The notes: a model not told the origin generated them from the sequence alone. A DNA stretch of 64,000 nucleotides from Epiperipatus broadwayi (GCA_028023455.1 JAQFVV010006271.1:2170987-2234986); one strand, 5' to 3'. Positions 47,130 through 59,077 are shown, counted from the stretch's first letter. A program made the numbers and translations.

Positions 47130-49799
47130 CATAGTATCTGAAGTAATACTACAAAACTCCAGCTCACCCCTTTATAATGTAATATTTCAGCATTGATTTA
47201 AACGTGTAATCTGATTTGTACATATATAATCTGCATAGAGAGCCTATTGCAGCTCATTATGTGCTATTAAATGACTTCTATTAAATATTATAAGAATAAA
47301 TAATCATTCTTGCAATGACTTAACCATCACAAGCCTAATAGGTTGGGCATAGTAGAATTAAAGCATGATTAATTAGAAACAGTAGATTCTAAAATTTGTA
47401 ATAAGTTCTTTTAAATTTATAATGCATCAGATGAGATTCTATTATTTGCTCATCATTGTTACACCTGCATGTGTTCTTTAATGGATTCTTGTTTATTTAA
47501 CTTATATTTATTAATTAAAATATATTAAATTATAATACTGTGTGGTGTAACATTTGTAATCCATCCCAAATTTTAGTTAAATCTCTTCTCTCAAATTTTA
47601 GTTAAGTTTTTTAGTATTATTTATTAATATATGCATTATCTAGACAGCCATAGGTGTGCATTTAAAATAATATTCCCTAGGTCTCATGCTCCACCCTTTG
47701 CTACTGCCGGCACATAAACTAAGAAATTCCGAGTGTGGCCTCATATATGTCATTCCTAGGGTAGTAAGTCAGGTAATGTTGGTGGAGGAGCTGAGGTGTG
47801 ATAAGATTCAAGGTCTCAACCCCTCATCTAGATTAGCCTTGGTATAATTTGCCAGGACTCTGGACTTTGTTGCATGAATGTACAAATATGACTGTTACAA
47901 TATATAATTGTAGGTTTCATCGGTTAACTCTCAATGCTCTGTTATTCCAGAAATTAAAGAAGTTGAAGATAAACATTGATTCCTATCTTCATCACATATG
48001 TGGAATTCATATATTCTATTGTCTATTGGCACAATTAAATAATTACCACATTATAAGTCAGATTTACAATAAATTTAACATGATAAATATATCAAAATTT
48101 AAGTTGACATTTGGTTCACTTTTAGTAAGATTCTACAACACATGTCAATTCCATCTGTCACTAGAAGTTGTAAGATGGCATATTGAAATATGCCCCAATA
48201 TAAATTTTATGGAAATGCAGAGGATATTTAATCTTAAGAGTCTTAATAAATGTTTCTGAAAACATTCATAATTTAGTATCTTCATTTATATTGTTAAATT
48301 AGGCAAGCATTTGTTACTATTTTCCTTAAATTGACTGTAACAACACAATTTTTAATTTCCTTCAGATTACTTAGTCTTTTTGCAGTTACCATATTATAAT
48401 AAAAATTCTAGTGTTTAGGGTTAATTTTAAATACTATTTCATGCAAGTGAAAATATGTCAAGAGTGTCTTATAAATTCAAAACAGCAGTAAGAGATATCA
48501 AATATCTCCTATCATAATCCTGCTTCGTTAGAATTTATTTTAACTAAAAGTACAAAAATAATTTTTATTTCTTTCATCATTTTATTTCAAATATGTTATA
48601 ATTATTTTAAGGATTCATACAGCAAATATAATAAACATATTTGTAAAATAAAGAATAGAATCTAAAGCTTTACAAACTTCTGACTTGATTTAAATTTGAA
48701 GTCCATTTTGGCAGGCTTTTCTTTTAATATGTTTACCAATATTAAATGGGATTCTTTTATAATTATCAATTGATAGACATGATGTGCTTTATGTGTATAA
48801 GTCAAATGAAGTCCCTACTCCATTAGTTACAAGTTACTAATCCAATTCAATTCCATTTTAATTCAATTCAAATATTACCTTTAAATGATTTTCAGCTTCC
48901 CAGAACTTTGTTAATTCAGTTCTTCCATTTTGTTTTTCCAATTCTCCTTAAGTTTTCTCCATTCTTCTAGCTGTCTAAAAAAATCTATGTTGGTCTGTTT
49001 ATTAACTTTCTATCAGAGAGGATTATTATAAAACTCAATAGACCAATTGAATTGTTGTATGTGAGTAAATTAAAATACAATTAATAATTCTCCATCAATA
49101 AGCATAAGTGACAACTAATTAAGCTATTCAAAACTATTTTAAATTGCAATAAAATGTGCTTGTAAATCAATTATATAGATTAATTTAGAATAACTAATTT
49201 TAAGTTTTTTTGACTACTATTAATAAAATACTAAATATTACTATACTTTTAATTTAATCATAACAATAATAAATTATTATTTTGATACTATTGAAAATTA
49301 ATTCATCTGACAGACTGCATAGAAAAAGTCTTATACCCAATCTGGCAATGGGCTAGCACATCTCTTGAACAGTTAAATTCGTTATCCCTCTCAGGAAATT
49401 TATTGCTGAAGTTTACTTATTTTTATAATATAATTTAGAAATCATGATAACACCCACTGATATAATACATCTATTTAATATATTTAATTATTACCAATTA
49501 AAATTAATATTTTATACAATTGACCATTTAAATAGGTCTTGATAAACATCGAGTCGAAACATAAGGTTACAATATATTTGTTTTATATTACTCTAACCTA
49601 TTTTATATTCATTGTTCCAGAATTTATCTGTAACCAATTATTTATCTCACTTTTCCAATTCTTTATACTTAGCACTTATAACATATTCATCAAACATTTA
49701 TTACAAATTTAATCTTAACATATATAAATAGATTTTTATCATTAATCATTTACCCATATTGTTTATCATCTTTTTAAATTACTAAACATCACATGATCT
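46080..49799. other. AT-rich DNA with one TA microsatellite
   Basis: (TA)n at 47094-47124. The segment 47690-47880 is richer in GC and may be a repeat, but no family is recognised. The ORF at 47849-48259 has no motifs and is probably chance. Confidence 0.4.
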
Positions 49800-50340
49800 T
49801 TATTTCTTATAGTTGCTCAAGCTTTTAAAACAGGCAATACTCTCCATATAGTAGTATCACTTATTACAAGGCAGAATAATCAACAGATGCAAGGTTTGTG
49901 CATAAACCCCCTATCTAGTGCCTACTCATCCAATATTCTCAGATTAGTTTCTAGCTTGTGGCTTTCATAAGTGAGGAGTTTAGGATCTGAGACCACTGCC
50001 CATAGATCTTAGGATCTAATTTAACATCTTAGGTTCTAATCCAACCCTCCTCAAGCCACTTTTTACCTCTTTAGTTAACTACAAAACTATGAGTCTAAAA
50101 TTTAAAACACAATTGTATTTTTAATCCAACCTCATTAGCTTATATAGTCATATAGGTCTGAACCCAGTTCAGTACTAATATGTTTTGGTGTCTTTGGTTT
50201 TTTAATAATCATAGCCGCAGCCACCATTGTCATTTTGACTGTGTTAACAGCAAGACCAAGCTTAAGAAATGATGATAATGTGATGTTTAGTGGTTAATAC
50301 TAATCATGCCTAATAGGGTAGTGTAAGCTATTTCACATTA
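49800..50340 (-). repeat. Dispersed repeat D, inverted pair
   Basis: The minus strand from about 50240 down to 49800 aligns with 3885-4300 (ACCAAAGACACCAAAACA, CTGAACTGGGTTCAGA, CCACAAGCTAGAAACTAATC). The plus strand at 50270-50330 (ATGTGATGTTTAGTGGTTAA, CTAATCATGCCTAATAGG) matches 3825-3880. Two parts of D therefore meet head to head near 50250. The family is unknown. Confidence 0.55.
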
Positions 50341-50383
50341 ACTAATACTTATCATCTTTCAATAGAAAATTTACAATTCTTCA

Positions 50384-50531
<148 letters not shown>

Positions 50532-50678
50532 TCTATAACATTTACATGCATTAAAATTTGAAAATAAAATAATGCTTAGTTAATAGCTTTTATTACTTAA
50601 TCAAGCTTACTTTTTAAAAGTATATATTCAGAAAAAGGGATGATAACGATAATTATTATAATGTACTTAATTAGTACA

Positions 50679-51728
50679 TTACATAGTTTTTTTTATTATT
50701 GTTAAAAACATTTTTCTGTATTCCTTGTATGTAAATAAATAAACAAAAAATGATAGTATAAAAGAAAAACATTCAATATAAAGTGATAAAAACAGATAAT
50801 AGATCAAAAATGTATTTGAGAAAATACCTTTAAATATACCAAGTTTTTTAATTATTAGAAATAAGGAATTTAAATAAAAAGGAAATCCAAATATTAAATG
50901 AATAAAAATCATACCATTTAACAAGATAATTATATCATTTAGATCTCTGATATTAGGGGATGATTTACATCCCTTTAATGCCCATTTCGTTCTTAACATT
51001 TTTTTGAATTGTTTAATTAGTTTAATATTTAATAACAAAGCTAATGCTAATGGGATAACGTAAAACATGCAAAATTCTAATTCTAATATAATGAGTGCTT
51101 CAGAGGAAAAAAGAAACTCTAGGTCTATTCCCCACACAGCTATATATTTCCCATAAAAACACTTTTGGTAAGAGTAGCAGAATTTATAATCAGAAAAATG
51201 TACTAAAGCCGTTATACTAATTATTGCAGCAATGATTTGCTCAACTCTTTTAGACTTTACTAAAGAGCGATAAAAATGAGGATATTTAAGAGAAATGAAG
51301 CGATATCCTGATACTACCGGTATTAAGAGCAGATTAGAACAAACCGTACATAACATAAGGACAAGCATTACATTCGTAATATAAAACATTAAAAACGGCC
51401 GGTCTTCTACAAAATGAAAATGGTAAAAGAAGTAAGGAATCACTAAATTACATGATAAAAAGTCAAATACTGCTACAGTAAGGAACAATTTTTTAAACTC
51501 CAAATCTAACTGAAGCTTACTGAAGATTACAATGTTTAATAAATTTGCAACATATCCTGCAATAAAAGGCCAAATAAAAATTTTTGTAATAAAAATATTA
51601 TTATAGGGAAACTGCTGTATTTCTTCCATTGTAGTATTATTTCCTAGACAATATTTAACTGATTGGTTTAAAAACATTTTGCTTAATGTGATTTCTAAAA
51701 TAAATTGTATGTCGAATTTGTAAATCAT
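50679..51728 (-). CDS. Divergent rhodopsin-like seven-transmembrane receptor
   Basis: An uninterrupted 349-codon, intron-free frame. The N-terminus has N-glycosylation sequons (NQS at about 21, NNT at about 30). Seven hydrophobic segments lie near residues 47-70, 82-104, 114-140, 163-180, 212-238, 265-290 and 308-334. Helix 1 has VANLLNIVIF (N1.50 type), helix 2 VAVFD (D2.50), helix 3 ends SGYRFISLKYP, where DRY is replaced by GYR, and helix 6 has IFGFPF instead of CWxP. Helix 7 lacks a clear NPxxY and runs into YKEYRKMF. The usual helix-3 disulfide cysteine is missing; the second loop has two cysteines. It would be a plasma-membrane receptor of unknown ligand. The start could be Met1 or Met18. 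Two relics of a paralogue (13.4 and 24 kb) show a lineage-expanded family, perhaps chemosensory or peptide receptors. Confidence 0.82.
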   Translation of the reverse strand: MIYKFDIQFILEITLSKMFLNQSVKYCLGNNTTMEEIQQFPYNNIFITKIFIWPFIAGYVANLLNIVIFSKLQLDLEFKKLFLTVAVFDFLSCNLVIPYFFYHFHFVEDRPFLMFYITNVMLVLMLCTVCSNLLLIPVVSGYRFISLKYPHFYRSLVKSKRVEQIIAAIISITALVHFSDYKFCYSYQKCFYGKYIAVWGIDLEFLFSSEALIILELEFCMFYVIPLALALLLNIKLIKQFKKMLRTKWALKGCKSSPNIRDLNDIIILLNGMIFIHLIFGFPFYLNSLFLIIKKLGIFKGIFSNTFLIYYLFLSLYIECFSFILSFFVYLFTYKEYRKMFLTIIKKTM

Positions 51729-53304
51729 TTAAGAATAATTTGAGAAGTAAAACTTAATAACATCTGTATGCATGCATATTTTAATTCGGAAGTGAATCAT
51801 GAAAAATAGCTTCATGATGATGAGAACATGAAGCAATCTTTTTTATTCTCAAGCTTACGGCCAACGATTGTTTGGTATATAGGTAATATCCATTTTTGTC
51901 TAGAAAGTAAAACAAATGTAACTTCATGAAAACTTTTTCTAACCACTGATTTACTCCACTCTTGTTTTTGGATAATGCTGGATAAGTCTGATTAGTAGAT
52001 AGAATTTTAGAGTACTACTTTTTTGTTTTGCTGAATTTAATTCGCTAATGAAATTTTTAAATTATTTTTCAATAATTAATAAGTCAAGAAAATTAATTTT
52101 AAATGAGGGTTTTATTTTAAATGAAATAGTTTGTATTTTTTAAAAAAATATTAGCAACAGAAACATATTTAAAATTGAACTAAGGTTGATACACAACAAC
52201 AGTATATCAAAAATGTCATTATTTGAAAAGTTCAATAACTGGTAATATATAGTATAATGCAGTCTTTATTGCTTGTACTGATTAGGAGTTAGTTTCTGGA
52301 CGTGGCTGTAAAATTAGATCATCGAACAATTGGAAGAAAACTAGTAGTCAAATTTATCTTAAGAAAAAAAAAAACAATAATGGAATAAAACACTGGTAAA
52401 ATTAATTTCACAAAATCAATATACTATAACGTTATTCAAAGGTAAAGACAAAGATAAAATATAGAAAAACATCTACCTTTAAAGCACAATCTAAGTTGTT
52501 AAACAAAGAAGGTTACATTAATATATTGATTTATGTTATAGTGTATTTATTTTTCAAACATGAAGTTTTATTTTCTTTTATACAATAAAATACAATTATA
52601 GTTGTAAAACACTAGAATGAAATTTACAAATAATTATTATATTTTACAATTTTAATTCTTATTCTTAGATAAAATGGAACCGGAATTACTCAACATTACC
52701 TTATCATAATATATATATATATATATAGTGAAGTTAGATTCCTATCTCGGTGCAACTTTCCCATTATATATATATATGCTATTTTAAATGCCCATATCTA
52801 TATTTTTCTTTTTGAATGGTTTCAAAATTCAAGCTTTTTTATGGAGCGTTTAAATATTTTATATAGATTTCAGCTAGCATTTTGCATCGTTTCTATTTAT
52901 GTATATGCAATAATAATAATATAAGGATTTGTATATATATAATTTGACAAATAATTTGCTTCAATTTAGCTTATATATCACACAGAGCAGAACGTTTTTC
53001 ATTTTCACCCTACAACATTGAATCATATTAATGTGAAGATATGAAATAATAAAAGAGAAATCTTGTTTTCTTTGTGATATATAATCTTAACGCCTACAAA
53101 TAATTTGTCAATTGAAAATCAGGCTTATAATAGGATGAAGCCCTGATTTAAACATGATCATTAGGCTGGTTTAGTTAAAGAATAAGCTCAAAGCAAATGT
53201 GAATAACTTATGCTTTTAAAGAACTTAATGACAGGAGAGTGAGATAATTTAATATCAGTATAATAGTGCATGTGTTCAAGAGTAATTTCATACCACAAAA
53301 TTAT
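51729..53304. other. 5' flank of the receptor and AT-rich DNA
   Basis: 52040-52290 resembles 25440-25690 upstream of the dead paralogue, so promoter or 5' UTR sequence was copied with the gene. At 52709-52772 a 45-bp unique segment sits between two (TA)n tracts, much like the shortest TA-flanked insertions elsewhere in the window. No other gene seen. Confidence 0.45.
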
Positions 53305-53370
53305 ATATATATAAAGGACATATTTTGCCGGTTCATCCGTGTTAAAAAATTTAAATATTGACATACCGGA

Positions 53371-53410
53371 CGTTTCGACTTGATCTCACAAGTCATCCAC
53401 TGGGTGATAA
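53371..53410 (-). ncRNA. Hammerhead-like hairpin of PLE 3' region
   Basis: On the minus strand GTGGATGACTTG, loop TGAGAT, CAAGTC and then GAAACGTC: a perfect 6-bp stem (53377-53382 with 53389-53394) followed by the hammerhead-type GAAAC and a GTC. Box I reads TGGATGA rather than CTGATGA and its last GA is taken up by the stem, so this is at best a degenerate or diverged hammerhead. Confidence 0.4.
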
Positions 53411-53554
53411 AAGATAGAAAGACAGTTGTAGAGGCGCTACAATCACTGATTTGAAAAAAAAAAACGTTAAAGTTCCACCAATAGCAAAAATGTTAAATTA
53501 AGAAAGGTTTTTAAAAAAATCTTTCCAAATAGAAGGAAGTTTGCATGTATCATC

Positions 53555-53950
53555 TCACTTATTGATACAATCTGGTCTTTTAAGTATCTCAATGGCTTTT
53601 CTAATTTTGCACTGGTAGAGATTATCACATCTGGATATGATCCTGGTACTAGAAAAATCAATTTTATGACTTGAATCTATAGTATGGAGTGAGAGTGCTG
53701 ATGATGATGAGTATTGTTTAACTGCATTAGCATGCTCATCTCTCCTAACACTGATCCGATGATTACTCATACTTATATAAGAAGCTTTACAATTTTCACA
53801 TGCGATTTGATAAACACCATGAGATTCAAGAGGGATTGAATCCTTAAGCTTGGTTATTATATTGCTGATCTTTTGATGTGTAGAAAATGCTATATCTATT
53901 GTAATGTTTTCCATGTTTTTCTAGATCTGGTATGCCTTCTTTTACTCACA
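53555..53950 (-). pseudogene. PLE GIY-YIG endonuclease
   Basis: The frame 53914-53555 carries STHQKISNIITKLKDSIP, then GVYQIACENCKASYIS (GIY as GVY, YIG as YIS, with the CX2C that marks PLE endonucleases), HRISVRRDEH (catalytic arginine helix), HTIDSSHKIDF (paired His) and the end ILKRPDCINK. Just upstream, in another frame, VKEGIPDLEKHG is the usual linker motif, so a frameshift lies near 53905. The enzyme nicks target DNA for reverse transcription. The frameshift and the unusual YIS make activity unlikely. Confidence 0.85.
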
Positions 53951-53960
53951 ATAAATTTAG

Positions 53961-55285
53961 TGAAAGTTAATCAAATTATAAATACAGAAAATATAAATAT
54001 TTCATTCACATTTCTATAAAACATAACTATATTTCCTGATTAACTGGCCTACCAATTATTTCAACTTACACTAACAGTGGAATCAGCTTTTTATTTAGAT
54101 TAATAAGGGTGCCAGGATTCATACAAGAATCTCCTGAAATCCGTCACATTGCTCATCGTAAATAAAAAAGAAAATGGTTTTAAAAGAAAACTGGGTCATA
54201 TTTTACCCTAACTATAGTTAATTTCTAGATATTATTATTTCTAGAGCTTAGTCAATGAATATTGGAAAAGGTAAATTATACTTTCAAATCTTAATAAACT
54301 AATAATAAATTTAATAATCATCAATAACGTACAAGGAAAAGTTCAGATTAGATATAAATATTTTATTCTAACAAATTAAAATGTTTAAGAAGAAATTACT
54401 AATTATTTGAAAGCACTCATATTAATTCAGATATAATTCAATTAATTAAACAGTTAAACAATTAAAGTTCTTAGGTAAACAAATTTCTTCTAGAAAGTTG
54501 GTTAAAATGGAAGTCTCTTGAATGATAAAATCAATGTCTTTATCAGGATTATTTTAAACTTATTTTTAAGAATCGTTTGCAAACTTTCATTTTGTCACAA
54601 TTAGGAATAGTTAATCTTAACTTACCAATAAGCTTAACAAGTTCACAAAGATTGTAGATTATATAATTTTTTTTTGTGGGAGAATGAGCTCGGCCATCGG
54701 TTGTAAGTTGATCTCAGTCTATTCTAATGGTTGGTCATGAAAGATTTTTTGGCATCTGTTTTCAGGAACGATGTCAACAAAAGCCCTGGTACACTCCAAC
54801 ATGCAGAATTATTTCAGCGTAGAGTGGTCCTGGATATATTTTTGTTATCCAGGACCAAACAAAGGAAAAACAGATAAGATGAGGCCCTGATCAAAGACGA
54901 GGCCCTGATCAAACTGGTCTCTTCCTTTTTATATTCGAGGTCCAGTTTTCAGACTTCTGCGCATACCTTTTGTTTTTGTCAAAAATACACATTGATAATC
55001 CTGTGCATTCTTTTATATTTTTCAGTTACAAAGTCTTTATTTTTTTAGCATAATTCTGCCATCTTTAATTAGCTAAAAATATTTTTCTTTTAGCTTATCT
55101 GGATTAGTAATTTGTGTGTCTTTTGTTCTTTCCAATTTTTACTTTTATTTTTAATTAGATAAAAAAATATGGATGGAAAATTTAACTTTCATTGTATGTT
55201 TTAAAAAAATAAATTATACAAACTAAAAAAAAAAATTAATTGCTTCTTTTTAATAAGATCGTCTAAATCTACCTTTTTTTTTAGC
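53961..55285. other. DNA between PLE endonuclease and RT
   Basis: 1.3 kb without PLE similarity. 54660-54950 is richer in GC and has a hairpin GTCCTGGATA/TATCCAGGAC (about 54826-54855) and a tandem duplication of GAGGCCCTGATCAAA (54881 and 54899). It might be the LTR or promoter of another element. No ORF. Confidence 0.4.
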
Positions 55286-55289
55286 TTTT

Positions 55290-56680
55290 ACCAAATGCCA
55301 ATATATTTGTACCATATATAAATAAATGGTACACTATATTATACCATTTTAATATACATCCAATACTGTCTGTAGTTCCTTTTACATATGGAACAGAAAT
55401 CCTAATAGCTGATTTATCATCTTTCTTTTATATTTTGTCCATTTTGGGTTTGAAATAAGGCTTATTTTTTTATAAATTTATAATTTTAACTATTTGCTAA
55501 TAAAACACTATTAATATGATTTATTTCTTTTTTCAGATGTAACTTATCTGAAAGGTTAATTCCTCTATTTAAAAAAGTTTTGGCTACAGAAACTATGTGA
55601 GTTGGGTGATGATGAGAATGTAAATGTAAATATCTGTCCATGTGTGTATTCTTTTTGTAAATCGAAAGAGATACCATCAGACTGTCTCCATTGTAAATTT
55701 AATATAAGAATGCTTATTATTTAAATATAAAAAAATCATCTAATTTCTTTTTTCCATGTTGCCATATGACAAAAGTGTCATCTATGTATCTGAGCCAAAT
55801 GAGAGGTTTTAAAGGTGATGATTCTAAAGCATGAGTTTCTATATTTTCCATGAATAAATCAGCTATTACTCCGGAGATAGGTGAGGCCATAGGAGTACCA
55901 AAAAACGTGTCTGTAATGCTATCTATTGTATACAAAATATGTGTTCCAGAGACAATGTTTAATCAAAGCAATAATATGGTCTGGTAAATTGCAACATTGT
56001 GAAATTATATTTAAAGCTTCATCAATTGGAATGTTTGTAAACAAAGACACGACATCAAAACTGACTAGAATGTTATTAGCATTAATTTAAAAATTTTTTA
56101 AAACAAAAATAAAATGAAAAGAGTTTTTAATATATGATTTAATAGATGGGATTGTAGGTTTAATGAAATCCGATAAATATCTAGCTAAAATATGAGTTGG
56201 AGATCCTATTGATATCTGGTTTGTGAATTTTTGGAAGTCCATAAAATTTTGGACAGACACATGATTTTTCATGAGGAATTATTTTATTTGTTATCTCTGT
56301 TTCAATAGGCGATTTATTAATAATGGCTTTTGTTGTTTTTTCCAAATACGTAGTATGATCTCTTTTTGATAGTTTATAAGTTTTATCGTTGAGCAAATCT
56401 AAAATTTTATTATCGTAAATGTCACGATCCATAACAACAGTAGCATTACCGTTATCAGCTGGAAGTACAACAATTGATTTGTCCGATTTTATATTATTTA
56501 ATGTTTGTCTTTCTTTATTTGAAATATTATTTTTAGGAAGCTTAGCTTTTTTAAAAATATTGTAAATCTCGGCTCTAGCCAAATCAGCCCATGGGGAATC
56601 TATTTTATTGAGAGCTGATTCAACATTACAAACAACTTTCTCAAAATGTATCCGGGAAGGCGTTAAGGTGTGATGGAATA
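55290..56680 (-). pseudogene. Penelope-like reverse transcriptase
   Basis: Minus-strand motifs in order from 56650: FEKVVCNVESALNK, KSIVVLPADNGNATVVMD, CPKFYGLPKIHKP, then after a deletion SIGSPTHILARYLSDFI, LVSFDVVSLFTNIPIDEAL (motif A), FFGTPMASPISGVIAD (motif B), LIWLRYIDDTFVIWQHG (motif C, YIDD), HMDRYLHLHSHHHPTHIV (thumb) and SVPYVKGTTDSIG (linker). These are hallmark PLE phrases. At least four frameshifts or stops break it. Because its linker duplicates the one at 53.94 kb, it may be a different PLE copy from the endonuclease. Confidence 0.88.
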
Positions 56681-56890
56681 GAAGTTTGAAATATATTTAA
56701 ATACATATTATATGGAGTTAAGTTTAGATATCTGGAAAAATGTGTATATGAAGTTAAATTGTAACATGTGGTACATGGATTATTTAAAAAGGTGTATGTT
56801 TCTAATGTATCCATAATGTGAGAGGTTGGTCTGATTTCAGGGCTTATGGGTGGTTGTAATAGAATTGAGCTAAAGAGAAAAAGATGCATT
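56667..56890. repeat. PLE 5'-side repeat, second copy at 57369-57560
   Basis: GTGTGATGGAATAGA begins a segment that recurs at about 57369-57560 with shared words (ACATATTATATG, CATGT, TGCAT-type blocks, GTATCTATA/GTATCCATA, AAAGATGCATT) but only moderate identity. The first copy adjoins the RT start, so the segment is probably PLE 5' untranslated or terminal sequence. The second copy directly follows a hammerhead relic. Confidence 0.55.
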
Positions 56891-57039
56891 GACAAAAACC
56901 CAAAACTTGAAAATATATACTACAGTGCAATGATTTCACACTTTTTACAAGATGTTAAAAATGGATATAAACCACAGCCTACCTTCTGTGAGTGTCCTAT
57001 AGTGAAATTTATCAAAACTGGCAACATGGGCAAGGAAAC

Positions 57040-57365
57040 GAGGTAATGGCATCTCTACAATACTGCAGATGTATTATTTTTTAAGTGAGACATAAAGGTC
57101 TATAGATAATCTTTATCCTAATAAATGATTGATAAAAGTTATTTGCATATTTTACACAAAATGGTTTGTATCAAAGTTGTAATGCAGAAAATTTGAAAAC
57201 TGTCAATTTATTTATAGTAATTTGCTATTTATATAAATACTGAACACTGATGAAGATATATAAAAAAGATTGTGATTTGGGTCAACTGATGAGGGCTGGT
57301 TCAGGGCAAAATGCCCATTTTGAAAATCATTTATTCTTTTCTCATGTCTTTCCCTATATGTTTCA
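57040..57365 (+). repeat. Hammerhead repeat B, diverged plus-strand copy
   Basis: Contains GTAATTTGCTAT, ATACTGAACAC and AAGATTGTGATTTGGGTCAA, then CTGATGA (57286-57292), a stem-like GGGCTGG-TT-CAGGGC, AAAA in place of GAAA, and TGCCCATTTTGAAAATCAT. It lines up with the better copy at 59.5 kb. The lost G of GAAA and the disrupted stem II base predict inactivity. Confidence 0.6.
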
Positions 57366-57560
57366 GTCATGTGTGATGGAATAGACTTATGAAATATAAT
57401 TAAAACATATTATATGAAGGTAAATTTTAATATGTGCTATGCCTTACTTGAAAAAGTGCATGTTTCAAATGTATCTATAGGTAAGAGATTGGTATGACTT
57501 TTGGTTTGATGGATAGTTATGAAAGAATTGAATGAAAAGTGAAAGATGCATTTATGTAAA

Positions 57561-57785
57561 GAAATGAAGATTAATTAACGATAATGAAAAATAGAATTAA
57601 AAACAACAAGTCATTTAATTTTTAAAACTAGAAATTTTCCTGTAGCCAGAAATAAATCTGCTGGTGCAGTCTGGGCTTTCATTTTTGTATTAGTAATTTT
57701 TTAGAATATTTTATAAATGCAAGACGTGCTGTTAAAGATTAGAGAGCATCTTATAAATCAAAGGATGTAAAAAGTGAAGGTGATG
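57561..57785. other. AT-rich DNA
   Basis: No recognised feature. Confidence 0.4.
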
Positions 57786-58061
57786 ATTGTTATATTAATA
57801 ATTTTAATTAGTCATTCATTAAACTAGAGATAATCGAGTAAAGAATAACATTTCTGTATTGTACTTTTCACTAAACCACATTCATGCAAGGTAATTAACT
57901 GGTTTCTATCCTTTTAATGCCTTGTGATGAATCTATCCATGAACATGTTACTAAAGATATGTAAAAAGGATTTATGATCTTCAAGATGCACATTTTCTGC
58001 TGAAACAGCACTCACCACTTGTCCCAAGTCACAATCTTTTACATAAATTTATCTTTGTTCA
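57786..58061 (-). repeat. Hammerhead repeat B, minus-strand copy
   Basis: The minus strand reads AAAGATTGTGACTTGGGACA, GTGGTGA in place of CTGATGA, TGCTG-TTT-CAGCA as stem II, GAAAATGTGCATC and TTGAAGATCATAAATCC. The unit also contains TTAGTCATTCATTA and ATTTCTGTA blocks seen in the other copies. Box I is mutated. Confidence 0.6.
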
Positions 58062-58489
<428 letters not shown>

Positions 58490-58505
<16 letters not shown>

Positions 58506-58671
58506 TAAAGAAGAAAAGGTACAAAGAAGAAAATTTAAAGAAGCTGCTCACATGATAATGGCAAAAAATTCGATAAGCCAACCTAGTGTGACTATACATA
58601 ATGTATGGAAACCACTAATCAACTTTGCTCTGAGGATAAAGTGGAGAAATCAGGAAGAACCTCATAGATAA
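58490..58671 (+). pseudogene. Possible PLE endonuclease C-terminal fragment
   Basis: The frame reads LDKEEKVQRRKFKEAAHM, then SQPSVTIHNVWKPLINF. The pattern E ... RK-x-K/R-E-A ... (S/N)-x-PS ... VW/IW-x-PL recalls the segment at the end of PLE endonucleases, where an R-x-R-K-x-R-E-A helix precedes the C-terminus. It lacks the catalytic parts. It could also be an unrelated retroelement protein. Confidence 0.3.
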
Positions 58672-58694
58672 GTATATGAAATTACTACATACTG

Positions 58695-58905
58695 TTGCCT
58701 TTGGCAGGATGGCTCAGTTGGTTAAAGTGTTACCTTAAAATTTAATAATCAAGAATCTAAAAACTCAGGTTCGAATTCCATGCTAGTACTGTCACTAGTC
58801 AGGCCAGCAACACCCGAAGAAGAGGGGAGAAAAATACCTTTCAAAATGTTGTGCATATACTAACTTGTTTGCTGTGATATTACTAACAGTTGTGATATTA
58901 CTAAC
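58695..58905 (+). repeat. tRNA-derived SINE relic
   Basis: GGATGGCTCAGTTGGTTAAAG (box A shape, 58707-58727) and CAGGTTCGAATTCC (box B shape, about 58766-58779) are about 56 bp apart, as in pol III tRNA-type promoters. A non-tRNA tail with GAAGAAGAGGGG follows, and then two copies of GTTGGTGCATATACTAAC and TGTGATATTACTAACAGTTG. The length and tail favour a SINE over a functional tRNA. The parental tRNA is not identified. Confidence 0.65.
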
Positions 58906-59072
58906 AGTTGGTGCATATACTAACCTCTTTGCTGTGATATTATTAAGTTGAATGCATTTGGAATATTTACATAAATTTAAACTTTTCTAAAGACATTCAA
59001 CACACATTAGATGATGGAAATAGTCCAATATAAAAATACAACTAGAGCAACATCATCTCAAACCTTCAGGAA

Positions 59073-59077
<5 letters not shown>

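Larger units (their letters stand above)
53305..53960 (-). mobile_element. Penelope-like element 3' portion (endonuclease and 3' UTR)
   Basis: Reading on the minus strand from 53960: the end of the interdomain linker, the GIY-YIG endonuclease, the 3' UTR with hairpin, and the terminal GGATGAACCGGCAAAATATG, which meets a TA run at 53305-53314. It is the longest 3' copy of the family in the window and the reference for the fragments at 3.3, 39.8 and 59.1 kb. Confidence 0.85.

Noticed and set aside
53960-55285. An element inserted into a single PLE between RT and endonuclease
   Set aside because: Considered first, but the duplicated linker motif fits two PLE copies better, and no insertion termini were found.
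57247-57275. CTGATGA followed by AGATATATAAAAAAG as another hammerhead
   Set aside because: There is no stem II and no GAAA at the right distance. The true hammerhead relic begins at 57286.
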